Shown here one piece after another: positions 36,017 to 48,144 of a DNA stretch of 64,000 bases. Below the pieces are notes generated by a model that was not told where the DNA came from, made no database searches, and saw nothing but the letters and a program-made list of their open reading frames with translations. The translations under genes were made by a program, and so were the position numbers. Source of the stretch: Panaeolus papilionaceus (Eukaryota; Basidiomycota; Agaricomycetes; Agaricales); the NCBI GenBank assembly GCA_015501605.1, contig JADNRZ010000008.1:186001-250000 (forward strand), in the 5' to 3' direction. Position 1 is the stretch's first letter. Each line of letters opens with the position of its first letter.

Positions 36017-37423
36017 CTATGACAAAACATCATCAGAGAAGATGGCGGTTTTTGGAACACCATCTTCTCTAATCACACCTCGATACATCCCGGAACAGTT
36101 CAGAGGCATTGCGACTGGAAGGAGAGTTTGTAATATGAGCAACATGTCCTGAAAAAGGTTTTTCACAATCACAATCACCATTTCCATCCCTGTCAAGGGC
36201 AATGACGCCTCCCAGCCCACCACCCTCGTAAAGCTCTTGAACAGCTTGGCTCGCTGCTTGCTGGAGCGATTCACCCAAGTATTGCACGCGGCGAGCAATG
36301 GTTGACGCCGTTGCGTAGCGAATGAAGTACTTTTTCGGAGTGTTGAATAAGTGCAAGGTAGACAAATGAAGGACAGAATCACACTCACATCTCCATCACC
36401 AGTCCCTGATATACCCACAGCCTTCTTGTTTGACCTACCAGAGAGTGAGTTGACAATTCTCGTCACCCAGCCAGCTTCTGACCATTTTTCTACCCAGAAG
36501 CCAGATCCCATAACAGGGGTATCCCCGACCCTCCCAACCAGTTTATTGGTTTTGCCACCAGTAGAAGTTAGAACAGCGATGCACCCATTGACATCAAGAG
36601 CAACAGCCCCAACAGTTCCGGTGGGGAGCTCGTCAAGTGTGGGGGATTTCGGCTCATCTACAGCCGTGGTTTCCTGTGGAAGAGGCTCCTCAGGCAGTCC
36701 CAATCCGCGTCGATGCTCTCTCCAACGACGTTCCGTGAAGAAATATTTCGAATCAACCAAGGTTTCTCCCAGGGAGGCCCCAATATTCTCGGCCGTAGCT
36801 CCGGAGAGAAATGTGTGCGGTGCGAGAGTAGGTTGCAAATAAAGGGCTCGTACAAGGGAAGAAGGATTCTTTGCCCTTGTCAGAAGTGTCAAACCTAAAC
36901 CACGTCTCGTAGACGGAACATGTGGGGCAGACTTGGGTGGCTTCGACAACATGAGAGAGGTCTCCAATTCATTCTGTCAGGTATGGTGGCATGAGTTAAG
37001 AATTGTACGATGAATCTATAAATGATCTTACCTTTCCTGCAACATTGAAAACAGCACCATGAGCAGAGTTGAACAATGGACAGTCTGTATGACATCGGAA
37101 CCACGGCAATGAGAAGGCAGCTCGATGGAGAGTCGCGTCTTGGTTGAGATCAAGTCACCTTCCATTACTTTCACAGCAGCTACGACAGCATCCATGGCTT
37201 CACCACCATGACTGAGGACATCATAGCCCTGTGTTCCACTGAGGAAAATGACTATGCTCTCGCAAGATACACTTACCGATAACAAGGAGCGTGATAAAGC
37301 AGCCTTGTACTCTGCCTGCTGAGCGGGAGTTGATCCCTCTTTCGACATGGTTCCCGCTCCACCATGAATGACCAAAACATAGTGACCTTCAGATGAAACA
37401 TTAAGCAAAGGAGTTTTTTCCAT
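36017..37423 (-). CDS. Isoaspartyl peptidase / plant-type L-asparaginase (Ntn hydrolase)
   Basis: This family cleaves isoaspartyl dipeptides and L-asparagine after self-cleavage exposes a catalytic Thr. The N-terminal half has VLVIHGGAGTMSKEGS and, across an intron, GYDVLSHGGEAMDAVVAAV, then DCPLFNSAHGAVFNVAGK. The cleavage site is visible in LPTGTVGAVALDVNGCIAV, where the Thr in GTVGA would become the nucleophile, followed by LTSTGG and GRVGDTPVMGSGFWV. Five introns are needed. The last (GTGATTG..CTTCCAG) gives the C-terminus VAMPLNCSGMYRGVIREDG, ending SDDVLS. Retaining that intron would give a different, less family-like end. Between the halves is the usual flexible linker with acidic and Pro residues. 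No signal peptide is visible, so it is probably cytosolic. Confidence 0.88.
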
Positions 37424-37593
37424 TCTGTGAATATGACAGCGTTATTGAGAGATTACACAGGTGCTGCATAGTGGTTCGTGTGAACCCATTGAATCCATTG
37501 AACTTGCTTGTCAGCTTGAGCTATATTTGACTGTCGGCTAAGAAATCATAGGCCTGTTACGTTATATTGCTAAATCCATCCTATGCTTCCATG

Positions 37594-37687
37594 GTCACTT
37601 TGCCGGAGTGGTTAACGGGATCGCCTGCTATACATATAGCTTAGCGGTTGGTCTTTGACCGCGAGTGTTCGAATCGCTCAGGTGACG
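37594..37687 (+). tRNA. tRNA-Ser(GCU) with 12-nt intron
   Basis: The sequence folds as a class II tRNA. The acceptor stem pairs GTCACTT with AGGTGAC, the anticodon stem pairs ATCGC with GCGGT, and a long variable arm has GGTC paired with GACC. The T arm carries TTCGAAT between GAGTG and CGCTC. The anticodon GCT lies at 37627-37629, followed by A37 and a 12-nt intron at 37631-37642. Box A (TGCCGGAGTGG) and box B (GTTCGAATC) are clear. The discriminator is G and CCA is not encoded. Confidence 0.93.
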
Positions 37688-37689
37688 CA

Positions 37690-37695
37690 TTTTTT
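37690..37695 (+). terminator. RNA polymerase III terminator
   Basis: A run of six T starts two bases after the tRNA-Ser discriminator, as expected for Pol III termination. Confidence 0.8.
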
Positions 37696-37787
37696 GTCGT
37701 TTCCACATTTTCATCCCTTTTTGGACACTAACAGGTAACAACGCGTCTGTTACAACTTAAAACATTTAACATTCACTTTATACCATC

Positions 37788-39348
37788 ATGAGCGTCAATA
37801 AGTATGCAGATTTGCCTGATATCGTTTGTACTGTTTTCAATACCTTTTGGTCGCGAACTGAAGTCTGATGTCTAGGACACCGCACCTGATATCTATGAAA
37901 CTGAGGACCCAATCCCGACCAACCAGATTGCAGTGCGTCTACTCCTTGGTTGGCCTTAACCTTGTTCTCAGTTCATTAATAGGATGGTGCTTCCGATGAC
38001 GAAGACTCTCTTATCCCGTCCAAGTCCTCAAAGCGAAAACAGGGGCAATCGGGACGTGAGGAGTTGGATTTCAGTAACTTGATTGGTACGGAGGAAGCTA
38101 GCAAGATATTCAGAAAAGCTGAAAGGAAGAAAGGTGCGTTGAGCACGTACAGTTTAGACTGGACTCCCAGCTGATCAACGAAAACAGGCAACAAAACACT
38201 CTACGCATATCCGCCTTCTCCTGATTCTCCAGGTTCCCCAGCCGACCCTTCCAGCATATCACGCTCTGTCCCGCTTTCCCATCGTCTTCGTGCTCTACAG
38301 AGCGAACTTGTCGCGTTAGAGCAAGAGCTAGCTGATCCTACCAACCCCGCACTTCAACGAGAACGGGAGGAGGAAAATGTGGATCCAGGGGAGTTGTTTA
38401 GAGGCGTCGTCGACGTTCGATCGCGTCTAGACAAGATTCGCAAGGGTAAAGAGGGCCGTGCTAAACTCGTAGAGAGTGTTATGGAACCCAAAGCTCCATC
38501 GAAGACCGAACCTGTTGAAAAACGGGTCGAGAAACCATCCTCAAGTACTGATACGGCCTCAAAAACCGAACTGCATTCTATGGTGGGTTTAGACACTCGA
38601 GTTGGTGCATTGGAAAACCTGGTTGGCTCATCAAGTACAGCACTGGACGAGGTATGTCTTAACACCTTGCATCTACGAGATCTCATTGTTTAGTCTACAA
38701 TAGACTTCATTACTGCCATCTCCCCTTCTCCCCCTGATTACTCGGCTGAACAGCCAATTGGCAATACTCACCCAACCTCGACATATCGATTCGATTTCTC
38801 GTCGGTTGAAGCTCCTAATCTCTGATCTTGATCGCGCCTCAGCCGCTCAAGTACAAGCACAGAGAAAGAATCCCTCACAACCCAATGCCCCAACCCCAAT
38901 TCCTAGTCCTCAAGAACAACTATTACCGATGCTGACACGACTTGGGCCCCTTCTTCCACATATTCCCCACATCTTGACGCGTCTCAGGACTCTATCGACA
39001 CTGCATGCAAATGCATCAGAGTTCCAGACAGCGATTCAGGATTTAGAAGAAGACCAGAAGAAGCTGCGTAGCACTCTCCTCGAACTAGATTCAGCAGTAA
39101 AGTCGGTAGAAGCTAGCCTCAACGACAATCGGGATGTTGTTAAAGCGAACGTAGCTGGGTTGGAAAATCGGGTCAACTCTCTGCTTGAACGTTTAGAGGA
39201 CCTTCGTCACAACCAGGAAGGTCAGGGCAATCAGCAAGATCAAGCAGATGAGGAGGAGGAGGAGGAGGAGGAAGAAGAAGAAGAAGACGACGATGACGAT
39301 GAGGAAGAGCCCACCCAAAACCCTTCAATCAGCAATACTAGTACATAA
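37788..39348 (+). CDS. Dynamitin (dynactin subunit 2, p50)
   Basis: Dynamitin forms the shoulder of dynactin, the cofactor of cytoplasmic dynein. Exon 1 MSVNKYADLPDI joins to DTAPDIYETEDP, the N-terminal peptide conserved in dynamitins. Short introns lead to LDFSNLIGTEEASKIFRKAE and then a mostly alpha-helical body with heptad-like coiled coils: HRLRALQSELVALEQELAD, LDTRVGALENLVGSS and HIDSISRRLKLLISDLDRA. The final exon ends in a coiled coil (GLENRVNSLLERLEDL) followed by an extreme acidic tract of about 25 Glu/Asp residues encoded by GAG/GAA/GAC/GAT repeats. That tract is unusual for the family and could be a repeat expansion. The length of about 430 residues is normal. The tRNA-Ser lies 100 bp upstream on the same strand. 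Confidence 0.85.
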
Positions 39349-39448
39349 TACAAATCCAGCGATTAATACATAGATCGTTGCACAGTGGTCATCTTCTTCT
39401 CTGATCTAAATAACTCGTATTGATACCAACCATCCGTTCCACAACCGC

Positions 39449-41513
39449 CTACATCATATTCAGTGCGCGAAAGCTAAGGTCATGATAAAGGGCCTTCACC
39501 TGAGCCTGATCCCAGTCCAGAGGTTCATCTTCATCCTCTTTCGCGGGTTCTTCGTGACCAGCTCCTAGGCCCCAACCTCCAGAAGTGATTCTAGTTGCGG
39601 ATGTAGAACTTTCGATATCCGGACTCCTATAAAGAACGGGGTTTGTGAATCTCGCTTTCGAACAAATGAGAATTTAAGCGACAAACCTCAGCGCCTCCAA
39701 AAACTCCCTTTCTCGTTGCTCCATGTCGTGGATGACTGAACCGTCTTTTCGAGACACATCGTCCAAAATCGTGTCGTCATCGGCGAAAGACCGTATATTG
39801 GTCAACTCTGGAGGGTATTTGCCCTTCTGCGCCACTCGACCTCTACGATCGCGGGGTAGCCCACCAGACAAGAAAGTCGGAGTCCGCGTCTGGAAGCCAG
39901 GACTCCCTTTGAACTTGGTACTGCGAGGATCTGCAGTGGGCCGGGGGTTGCGTACGAGCCTCAAGAGATCACGGATCGCAGCTTCTTCGGCAGTGGGTTG
40001 TGGCGCAGGAGTGGTCAAAGAAAATGTGTGAGGAAGTTGTCGGCTTTGAGCAGAGAGGACAAGTAACCTAAATCTGATTTAGCTAGCGCTAGGCTTGGTA
40101 ATTCGAAGAAAGCTTACATCTGTTGGAGTCGTGGTTGCTGATAGGAGTGTGTCTCCTGAAAAGAATCTTGCCGGTTAGGCATCGACAATCTGGCGTAGAG
40201 TCGCTGGTAAGGCGGAAGTATCACTTTGTCTCGAAATGACCTCAACGCTAAGGACCGAACGTCAATGGGGTGGATGGAGCTCTGGCTGATCTGTGTGGAG
40301 GTTTTGCTTATACTAGGCCGACTGGGTGATGTTGCACGGTGGGGTTTTGTACGATACAAAGATGATAGCAACGGGTCCGTTTGTAAAGGCAACAAAACCT
40401 AGCCATATAGTTTAGGGGGCAAATTTAATGAATAAAAACTCGGTGAAAAATACTCACACCTTCCAAGTAGGTTAGAACCTGATCCCAGAAGAAACCCCAG
40501 ATCTCCACCACTCGCGCAACAAGTTTCTCGTCGTCAACGCCATTTAGCTTCGAGTTAAGGGTGACCATTCCAGAGGTTATCAACTTGGATGCATCACTTT
40601 CTAACCTAGACAAAGCCTTGGGTGGCGAATGAGAAACGACCATCGCTATGTGTCTTTTTACAAGCTCATTCAATATTTCACTGCACGAATCATAAAACAT
40701 AAGTAAAGCGCAGTGGGACATATCACCAACGAGACTTACATAGGAACTTTCAATGGTTCGCCATTAAACAAAGGTAACACATAAACATGTAAGGTTTCCC
40801 AAGGCTCAGCTGTCGAGAGTGAAGGTACGGCAGTTTGGGTCAACGGTCCTGTTTGCTGAGCTATGGTTCCTCCTGAAGGAGCATTCGCTATTTGAGGTGC
40901 AAGGGCTGAAGGTAAATGGACCAGGTTGAGCCTGTTCATTTCTCTAGATACGAGTTTTGAATCGTATGTCCGACCATATGAGGCCTGCTTGGATTTTAGA
41001 CATCGGAATTGAACAGAACTATGTACATAGCTTACAGACCTTAGAAGGGGATGTATGGGGCTTACTGGTGGACGTGGAAGAAACAGAAAGGCTCGCAGAG
41101 GATAGGCCTGGGGCATTAATATTTGAGTCTGCTCTTGAATGACTGTGAGGATGAAGTAACTGGGTGGGATGGAGAGAGCTTTTGCTGGACGCTGCGTCTC
41201 TACTTGCAGTCCCAGACAACGATGATGTCAACTTGTCTGTGAAGAAAAAACGTTTGGAAGAGCTATGTCCTTCCGGCTTGTCTGTTATAGACGCATTAGA
41301 ATTTAGCAGATTTCGAGAGGTATCCTGATCGTTTGTAGCGCTGAGAAATCGTGTGGTTGCTGGTGTTGGTCGTGGTGTTGCATCACTGGAAGTGCGTCTC
41401 CTTGGTTCTGTACCATCTTCAGGAGATGAAGACCTGCTTGATTTTAATTCATTGTGACTCTGGTCATGAGATCTACGTGGACCATGAAGTTGTAGATGTG
41501 ATGTCGACCACAT
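39449..41513 (-). CDS. HbrB-type TORC2 subunit (Bit61/PRR5-like)
   Basis: HbrB, Bit61 and PRR5 proteins are accessory subunits of TOR complex 2, which acts on the cell cortex and polarity. The core is spread over several exons: LHVYVLPLFNGEPLKVPIE, ILNELVKRHIAMVV, MVTLNSKLNGVDDEKLVARV, EIWGFFWDQVLTYLEGVLLP and LPLQTDPLLSSLY. A further block is VRSLALRSFRDKVILPPYQR. About 170 residues before it are Ser/Pro-rich, beginning MWSTSHLQLHGPRRSHDQS. The C-terminal part is probably disordered and ends DWDQAQVKALYHDLSFRAL, then NMM. The gene is divergent from QRI7, with 110 bp between start codons. Identification rests on the WGFFWDQVLTYLEG block, typical of HbrB. Confidence 0.82.
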
Positions 41514-41623
41514 CGCTTGTCAAGTTGATCAAGCTCTGGTCAAGGTAAACAGGATCCTCATAATTGTGTTCGATCCTAATTTGGTATCTATGATGCACAG
41601 ACAATTTTGGATTTAGACTCTTT

Positions 41624-43106
41624 ATGTTCAGACCACTATCACCTTCTCCCTTTCATACACTTCGGAGATGCCATTTCTCTTCTATACAATCTAGAAGGCT
41701 AACAATTCTTGCATTAGAATCGTCTGCAGATGATACATGTGCTGCAATTGTTGATTCTTCGCGTAGGATTCTTTCCAATGTCGTTATAAAGCAGCATGAC
41801 ATGTAAGTCTTATTATCCACAGCCCTCATTTCATTTTGTATTCATAAAATTCCCAGTCATGAAGCGTTCGGCGGAATTGAACCTATAAGTGCTATACACG
41901 GACATCAACAAAACATGGTAGGGGGTCTGTTGTTGAGGTCTGTTCCTGACCTCATTCAAATTATACATACACCAAGCCAGTAGCCATTCGCCGCGCACTC
42001 GACGAAGCTTCAATGGACATCGGACGTGATATCGATGGAATTGCTTTTACTAGAGGGCCGGGTAAGCTATTTTCTTGACTTCATCGCTACTTCTCGTTCA
42101 TCATTTAAAAAAAAAATAGGTATGCCAGGTTGTTTGAGTGTTGGGCTGAATTCAGCAAAAGCTCTTGCTGCAAGTCTAAATAAACCCCTGGTTGGCGTGA
42201 ACCACATGGTAACTTACCTTTGAATTGAACAAGCAGCTGCTTATATATAGCCCAGCAAGCGCATGCCTTGACTGCGCTCCTCACTTCTCCCCCAGCCACA
42301 GGACCGAAGTTTCCCTTCTTGACTCTCCTAATATCGGGAGGACACACACTGTTGGTGCTGGCAACATCGGTTCGGTCCTTCAAAATACTTGCCTCTAGTC
42401 GGGACGAAAGTATTGGCCGGACATTCGATAAAGTATCCAAGCTTCTGAGCATAAAGTGGACTGCCCTAGGTCCTGGCGACGCACTGGAGAGGTTCTGCGA
42501 AGAAAATGATGACATACAAACGCCCGTTTCCTTTCCTACCTTTCCACGCCCACTCATGGGTCAACTGGCCTTTTCATATTCTGGACTACATTCTCATGCC
42601 AAAAATGTGCTTGCGGACCTTGGGGGCATTGCAAATATTGATACTGCCACGAGACGTTCCATTGCACGAGAGTTCCAGACTGCTGCAGTTGCCCAACTAG
42701 AGGAAAAGCTGAAACTTGGTCTGCGCTGGTGTCAAATGAGAAATATCCCGGTAAAAGATCTTGTGCTCAGTGGTGGAGTTGCTAGCAACCAATATTTAAG
42801 GTCAAGGTGTGTACATCTTTCATACTATATGGCCGTCATAATCACCGCCCTCATGATGACTCAGAATGCAGCAATCGCTGGTGGAGTTACAGCCTGAACA
42901 GCCAATAGCTACCATATATCCTCCCCCCCATCTTTGCACGGGTCTGTTTGATCTTTCTTAGATTATGGACATTCTCTCATCGAAAGAAAAAAAAAACAGA
43001 TAATGCTGTTATGATAGCTTGGGCGTCTATATACCGGTTTTTGGACAACGATACCGATGCCTATACCATCGGATTGCGACCAAAGTGGAGCCTGGAAGAG
43101 TTATGA
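41624..43106 (+). CDS. QRI7: Qri7, mitochondrial tRNA N6-threonylcarbamoyladenosine transferase
   Basis: Qri7/OSGEPL1 transfers the threonylcarbamoyl group to A37 of ANN-decoding tRNAs in mitochondria. The start MFRPLSPSPFHTLRRCHFSS looks like a mitochondrial presequence. TILALESSADDTCAAIVDS opens the ASKHA fold. Further blocks are HEAFGGIEPISAIHGHQQN with the metal-binding His pair, FTRGPGMPGCLSVGLNSAKA, LLISGGHTLL, DESIGRTFDKVSKLL and LVLSGGVASNQYLRSR. Two further introns are needed after that block. They give MQQSLVELQPEQPIATIYPP and DNAVMIAWASIYRFLDNDT, ending KWSLEEL. Reading straight through instead gives an early stop near 42897. The poly-A stretch at 42107-42118 lies in an intron. Length and motif order are complete for the family. 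Confidence 0.9.
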
Positions 43107-43446
43107 TTAATCGTCGCCATTAAACGACTCACTGGAAGGAGTCTATCGGCATATGTAGTAATTTAAAACTTGCTATAAACTTCCCAACGGAGCTTGTTGA
43201 AGATTCACAAGTTAAGCTCAGGCTCAGGCTCGTCCGACTACGGGGGCTATGCTTAACCTCGAGCTCAAGCACAGTATATTTAAGTAGATAGGTATTATAA
43301 TTGTTTATTGTCACCACCGCAACTTAATATTCAGAATTGTCAAATTGAGCAAACGCGTCAACACGTGACCGTGTTGGCTGCTAACGAGATTTGTGACAGA
43401 CGCGTTCCTCCCTCATTTGCAACCCACCCCATCCAGTCTAGCAACA
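43107..43446. other. Intergenic, 340 bp: QRI7 3' region and helicase promoter
   Basis: It holds the promoter of the RAD54-type gene, including two ACGCGT boxes and a CACGTG core (43362-43367). No gene is seen. Confidence 0.55.
43353..43405. promoter_or_regulatory. Two MluI cell-cycle boxes (ACGCGT)
   Basis: ACGCGT occurs at 43353-43358 and 43400-43405, 94 and 47 bp upstream of the helicase start codon. In yeasts this hexamer binds MBF and drives G1/S expression of DNA replication and repair genes. Function here is inference. Confidence 0.45.
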
Positions 43447-46400
43447 ATGCCTGCATTTCAATCGTTAACGGCAAAGCGACCTTCCGATGGAGCCAGTGAA
43501 CTATCGCAGAAGCGCATAAAGCTGGACTCAGGAGTGTCTCATGGTACCCAGAGCTCGAAGATTGTTTGGATGGTTCAGTGGTAGGTCCTACTATTATTCA
43601 GACTCCTGACTCAGCTCTTAGCCTAAATTCGTCCATTTCTCTGAAGGCGCAATCCCCAATATAAGAAGCACAAAACGTGGGACGGTGATGGTGTTCTTGT
43701 TGTTGACAACAGCCAAGCAGCAGTCTTGTTTGACTTGGATGGCAAGAGGTGCGCAGTGTAATCCTCTACATGTTGGATATATGATCATGTTTTTATGGAC
43801 AACGTAGTCTTGGTACTGGAAAAGTTATTCTCCCACTCAGTGAAGGGCAGGACTTTTCTTTTGCATCCAAAGATATTGAGCTAGATCGGCAGATACCAGT
43901 GGCCGAGTATCTTTCTGGTGCTTGCTTTGGGAATGGTATAGTTTCACCATTTTTCAGCGTGCCAGTAGCTGCACCTTCCTACGGGAGTAAGACAGCAAGA
44001 AAAGCATTCGCGCCCCCAAATATATCTCTCACTCGCAGCATATCCACGACAACTACACCGGAGGCCACCTTGTCAGATGTCACGAATCAGGAATCCGAAA
44101 CCCATTGGATAGCAAATTGGTGAGCAACAACCTCGACGAACGCACACAAGCACTGATAACAGCACAGGCGAAAACCTAATGGAAAGAAAAACAAAACATG
44201 GGAGGGGGACGTCTATATATCTCATATAGACCATAAGTTAGTCATGATATCAGAAAAAGGAGCCATGTTAGTGCTCTGTATTTCTTTCTTATAACCATCA
44301 CTCAAACACCATCTCATAGCTTGGGCACATCACCCCTAACGTCTGTGTCACTCAAACCTGGGTTTACTGCCTTCATATCAGGAAAAGAAATTCAACTCGA
44401 CAGCCAAATTCCGAAATCTCAGCTACCAGGGACTCATGGTGACACCGAGGATGATGCAAATGATACTTTGCCCGTAAACGACGACAATGACCCAGAAAAC
44501 TCGGAGAAACGTCCTTTTATTGCACCAACAAACTTTTATGCACCTGCACAAGCGAAGCAGAAGAAGGGACCACTGTGAGGACCCATTCGATGAGGCCTCA
44601 CAGTTTATCGCTCACCTTTCATTTATTAGACATGATCCTGAAGCCCCTGATGCTCTGGTAATGAAGGCACCAACAAAGGAACATATGAAGAAGTACAACA
44701 GAAAGTTTGTTCTCTTTTTATCTCTCCGGCCGATCAACACGCTCATAGCATGATTGACCTTTACAGAAACCTTGCTGTCGTACCAGTTGTCGTAGACCCG
44801 ATATTAACTCGCAAGCTGCGGCCCCATCAGAGAGAAGGTAAGTCGCCAGTGAAAATCTATATGTCGGACTACTCAAAGCGTAACCTATACCAGGTGTTGC
44901 CTTTATGTACGAGTGCGTTATGGAGCTTCGTAAACATGAGGGTCAAGGATGCATATTGGCTGATGATATGGGTTTGGGGAAAACACTGCAGGTAATGGGT
45001 TTGGCTCTATTTCATGCAGGTGCTAATGGCCACTTAGACGATTACGCTAGTCTGGACTGTCCTCAGTAAGTCAATTTGATACGTCGTCGTCGTCGTTTGC
45101 TCCCTTAATACTTTGGCGTAGAGCAAAATCCCTATGCCAGTCCCGTGCCTATTGCACAAAAGGTTCTGATCGTCTGCCCAGTATCCCTGATAAACGTAAC
45201 GTTGCGTCTCCTCTGTTGGCATTTATCTTTTCACTTAACCTTGTTCCTACAGAACTGGAAAGCAGAGTTCCACAAATGGCTGGGACGAGACAGAGTAGGG
45301 ATCATTACTTGTGATAAAAACAGTGAAGGCATAGATCTTTTTGGGCGCTCGTGAGTCTCTGAAGATGTCGAATGCGCAGCTCGATTGACCTCAGTGATTT
45401 TCCTTTCTGTAGCAAAGTCCACCAAGTTCTGATCATTGGCTATGAAAGATTGCGTACTGTCACGTAAGCCTGATTCCAGCTGCAATGTTCGAACCAACAC
45501 TGACACTTTGGTTTGTCTTAGCAAGAAATTGACAGATATGTTGTAAGTTGTCCCCTATCTCACGCGATCAACGTTAACAACCTTTTTAGCCCCCCAATTG
45601 GTTTAATCATATGTGATGAGGGTAATTGAGGTTATTTTTTTTAATCTCTCTTCATGGGGGCTCACTTGGGTCATATGGATATCAACAGGTCACCGTCTGA
45701 AATCTTCTACTAACAAGACCGCGACTATGTTCAAAGAATTTACCACCCGTCGGCGCATAATTCTGTCCGGTACACCCATTCAAAATGATCTAGGGGAATT
45801 TCATTCAATGGTAAGTTGAACATTTGTTTCGTAATATTCCCGCTTATTTACGCCTCAATCGAGGCTGAATTTTGTAACCCTGGACTTTTGGGTACGTGCA
45901 TCCGTCGTATATGTTTCTCGCGTCCATGTTTCCATAACTGAATAATAACTAGATGATTATTCTGTTTTCCGTCGCGTGTACGAGACGCCGATCATAAAGA
46001 GCCGGGAACCAAACGCAACGCAGAAGGAAATTGAAGTAGGCAACGCTCGCACCGAACAGGTATGTCGACTACCGTTAAACTCGATGTATACCTCTTAATA
46101 CCTGTATAGCTGCTTTCTATCGCAAGGAGCTTTGTGTTGCGACGAGATGCAGCGCTGTTGAAGAGTCATCTACCGCCAAAGAGTACGTTCATTCGCTATA
46201 CTGACGACTTGCTGGATTCGCTAATTATAACCAGCTGAATATGTCGTCTTCGTCACCCCAACGGCTCTTCAACTTAACGTGTTTTCGAAGATGTTAAGTG
46301 GAGATAGGACCTTAGATGACCTGATACAAGGATCTACGGCAGACTCATTGGCCATGATCAACACACTGACGAAAATCAGTAACAGTCCTATTCTTATAAA

Positions 46401-48144
46401 GGCAACGTACGATAATATGAAGAAGAAAAAGGACTCGCATCCAAGCTATATGCAACGGTTAATTGGTGATGCTTCCCACATTCTGCCGGATGGGTGCCAG
46501 ATGTCTGACATGACACTCAGCGGTCAGTCAAAGTGTGCATTTGTTTCTGCCTGAGTCTTACGATGTTTCTGCCTCCAGGAAAACTGATCGTACTTGCCAG
46601 GATGCTCAAGGTTCTGAAAAATGTACTTGATCAATTTATTCGGCCGTCGTAGCCGTATTCACATTTACTTGATTTTCAGAGTACCGAGGAGAAATGTGTC
46701 ATTGTTTCACACTATACGTCCACCCTCAATATCCTTGAAGGTTACTGCAGGAGAAAATCGTTCTCGTATTTCAGGCTTGACGGGTAAGTACCCCCTCCAA
46801 TCCTAAGTTCGCCGTCTTGAGCTCATCCCTGCACTAAGGCAAACGCCTCAGAACAAACGTCAAGAGTATGTGAATGCATATAACAAGGGTAACCAACAAA
46901 ATAGCTGTAAGCACGCTCTTTGTTTGTCAACATAGTTTAAACTAAACCTGTTGGGGCTCCCAATAGTCGTGTTTCTTTTGAGTTCAAAAGCTGGTTAGAC
47001 TTTACTTGTCGAAGTGTTGCCATAACTTGAAAACTAACGAAAAATTTAGGTGGTGTCGGGATAAACTTGATTGGTACGGCATTTCGAACCTAATGTTACT
47101 AAACTGACCATTCTGCGTGCACAGGAGGTTCAAGGTTGATTATTTTTGACTCCGATTGGAATCCCAGGTATGATTTTATCGAAAGATGCCGATAAAAAAG
47201 CGCTCACAATATTACAGCCACGATCTGCAATCCATGGCTCGCTGCCATAGGTGAGTTGTTTTCCCAGCACTCTTTAATCGCCATTGATGTATAATTCGCA
47301 GAGACGGGCAAAAGAGGCCTGTTTTTATCTATAGGTTCCTGACTACTGGTACCATTGACGGTGTGTTCTACGTCTGCACACACTAAAACCTGCCTGATGT
47401 GCTTCCCAGAAAAAATATATCAGCGTCAAGTCACCAAAGTAGCCCTAAGTGATTGTGAGTTCGGCTGTTTCATAATTTGCTTGTAAATTACTATTCTTAC
47501 TCAGAGAGTTGTTAGCTCTAATCGGCTCTGTAAGGAATACAAGGTCAATTACAACGAAAAATGTGTTCTCATATCTTTCTTAGGCGTCTAGCAGCTCCAA
47601 GGCAGATTCGTTTACGAGAAAGGATGTGAGTTATTTCTCACAGTAACGGCTAGAGAAGGTCACGTTGAACATGCACATCAGCTCCGTGATATTTTTCGCG
47701 TTCACAGTGATACTTCCTGCAATACTCATGACCTATTGGAGTGTGGGTGTTGCTCCGCTGGAAGCGGAAGAGAACCAGAGCTCCATGAAGAGAAACCCAC
47801 GTCTGTCAAGGAACGGGCGTTAAAAGGCTTCATGAGCGCTTCGAATGTGTGTGATGACGATATCAGCCCTGAAGACGAGATTGTGAGTGTCATGGGAATC
47901 TGCTAGCCTAGAACAATCTTTCTGATGGGATCGACAGTTTTTGGAGAAGAAGAAAATGGCCCTGGCGTCTTTGAGTGAATGGCGTCACCTAGAATGCATC
48001 AATCCATCTGACCTTCAAATCGGCGATCCTATCCTTCAAACCCTGGTAGAGACAGCCGCCGAAACATCAGCCGGCGGCAATATTTCATTCTTGTTTGAGA
48101 AGTGCAATGCTTCTGTTGAAGCAACTGGAGATGAAGAGGAGTAG
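43447..48144 (+). CDS. RDH54: RDH54/RAD54B-type SNF2 DNA translocase
   Basis: This is a Swi2/Snf2 ATPase that remodels Rad51 filaments and chromatin in homologous recombination. The N-terminus carries two copies of a Trp/Lys motif: [18 protein letters not shown] and [18 protein letters not shown]. The stop near 44578 is removed by an intron, giving [20 protein letters not shown]. The motor then shows [19 protein letters not shown] (Walker A), [10 protein letters not shown], the DEGH box and [20 protein letters not shown]. Helicase motifs follow: [37 protein letters not shown] and [20 protein letters not shown]. The C-terminal block [20 protein letters not shown] is typical of Rad54 proteins. 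[13 protein letters not shown] favours RAD54B over RAD54. About twenty introns are needed and small exons around 46900-47600 are approximate. Expected location is the nucleus. Confidence 0.87.

Noticed and set aside
42780..42900. QRI7 ending at 42897 without its last helices
   Set aside because: Two further introns give the standard C-terminal QRI7 sequence (DNAVMIAWASIYRF) to a stop at 43106.
44560..44640. Premature stop in the RAD54B-type gene
   Set aside because: An intron starting GTGAGG and ending TTATTAG removes the stop and restores the reading frame into [11 protein letters not shown].
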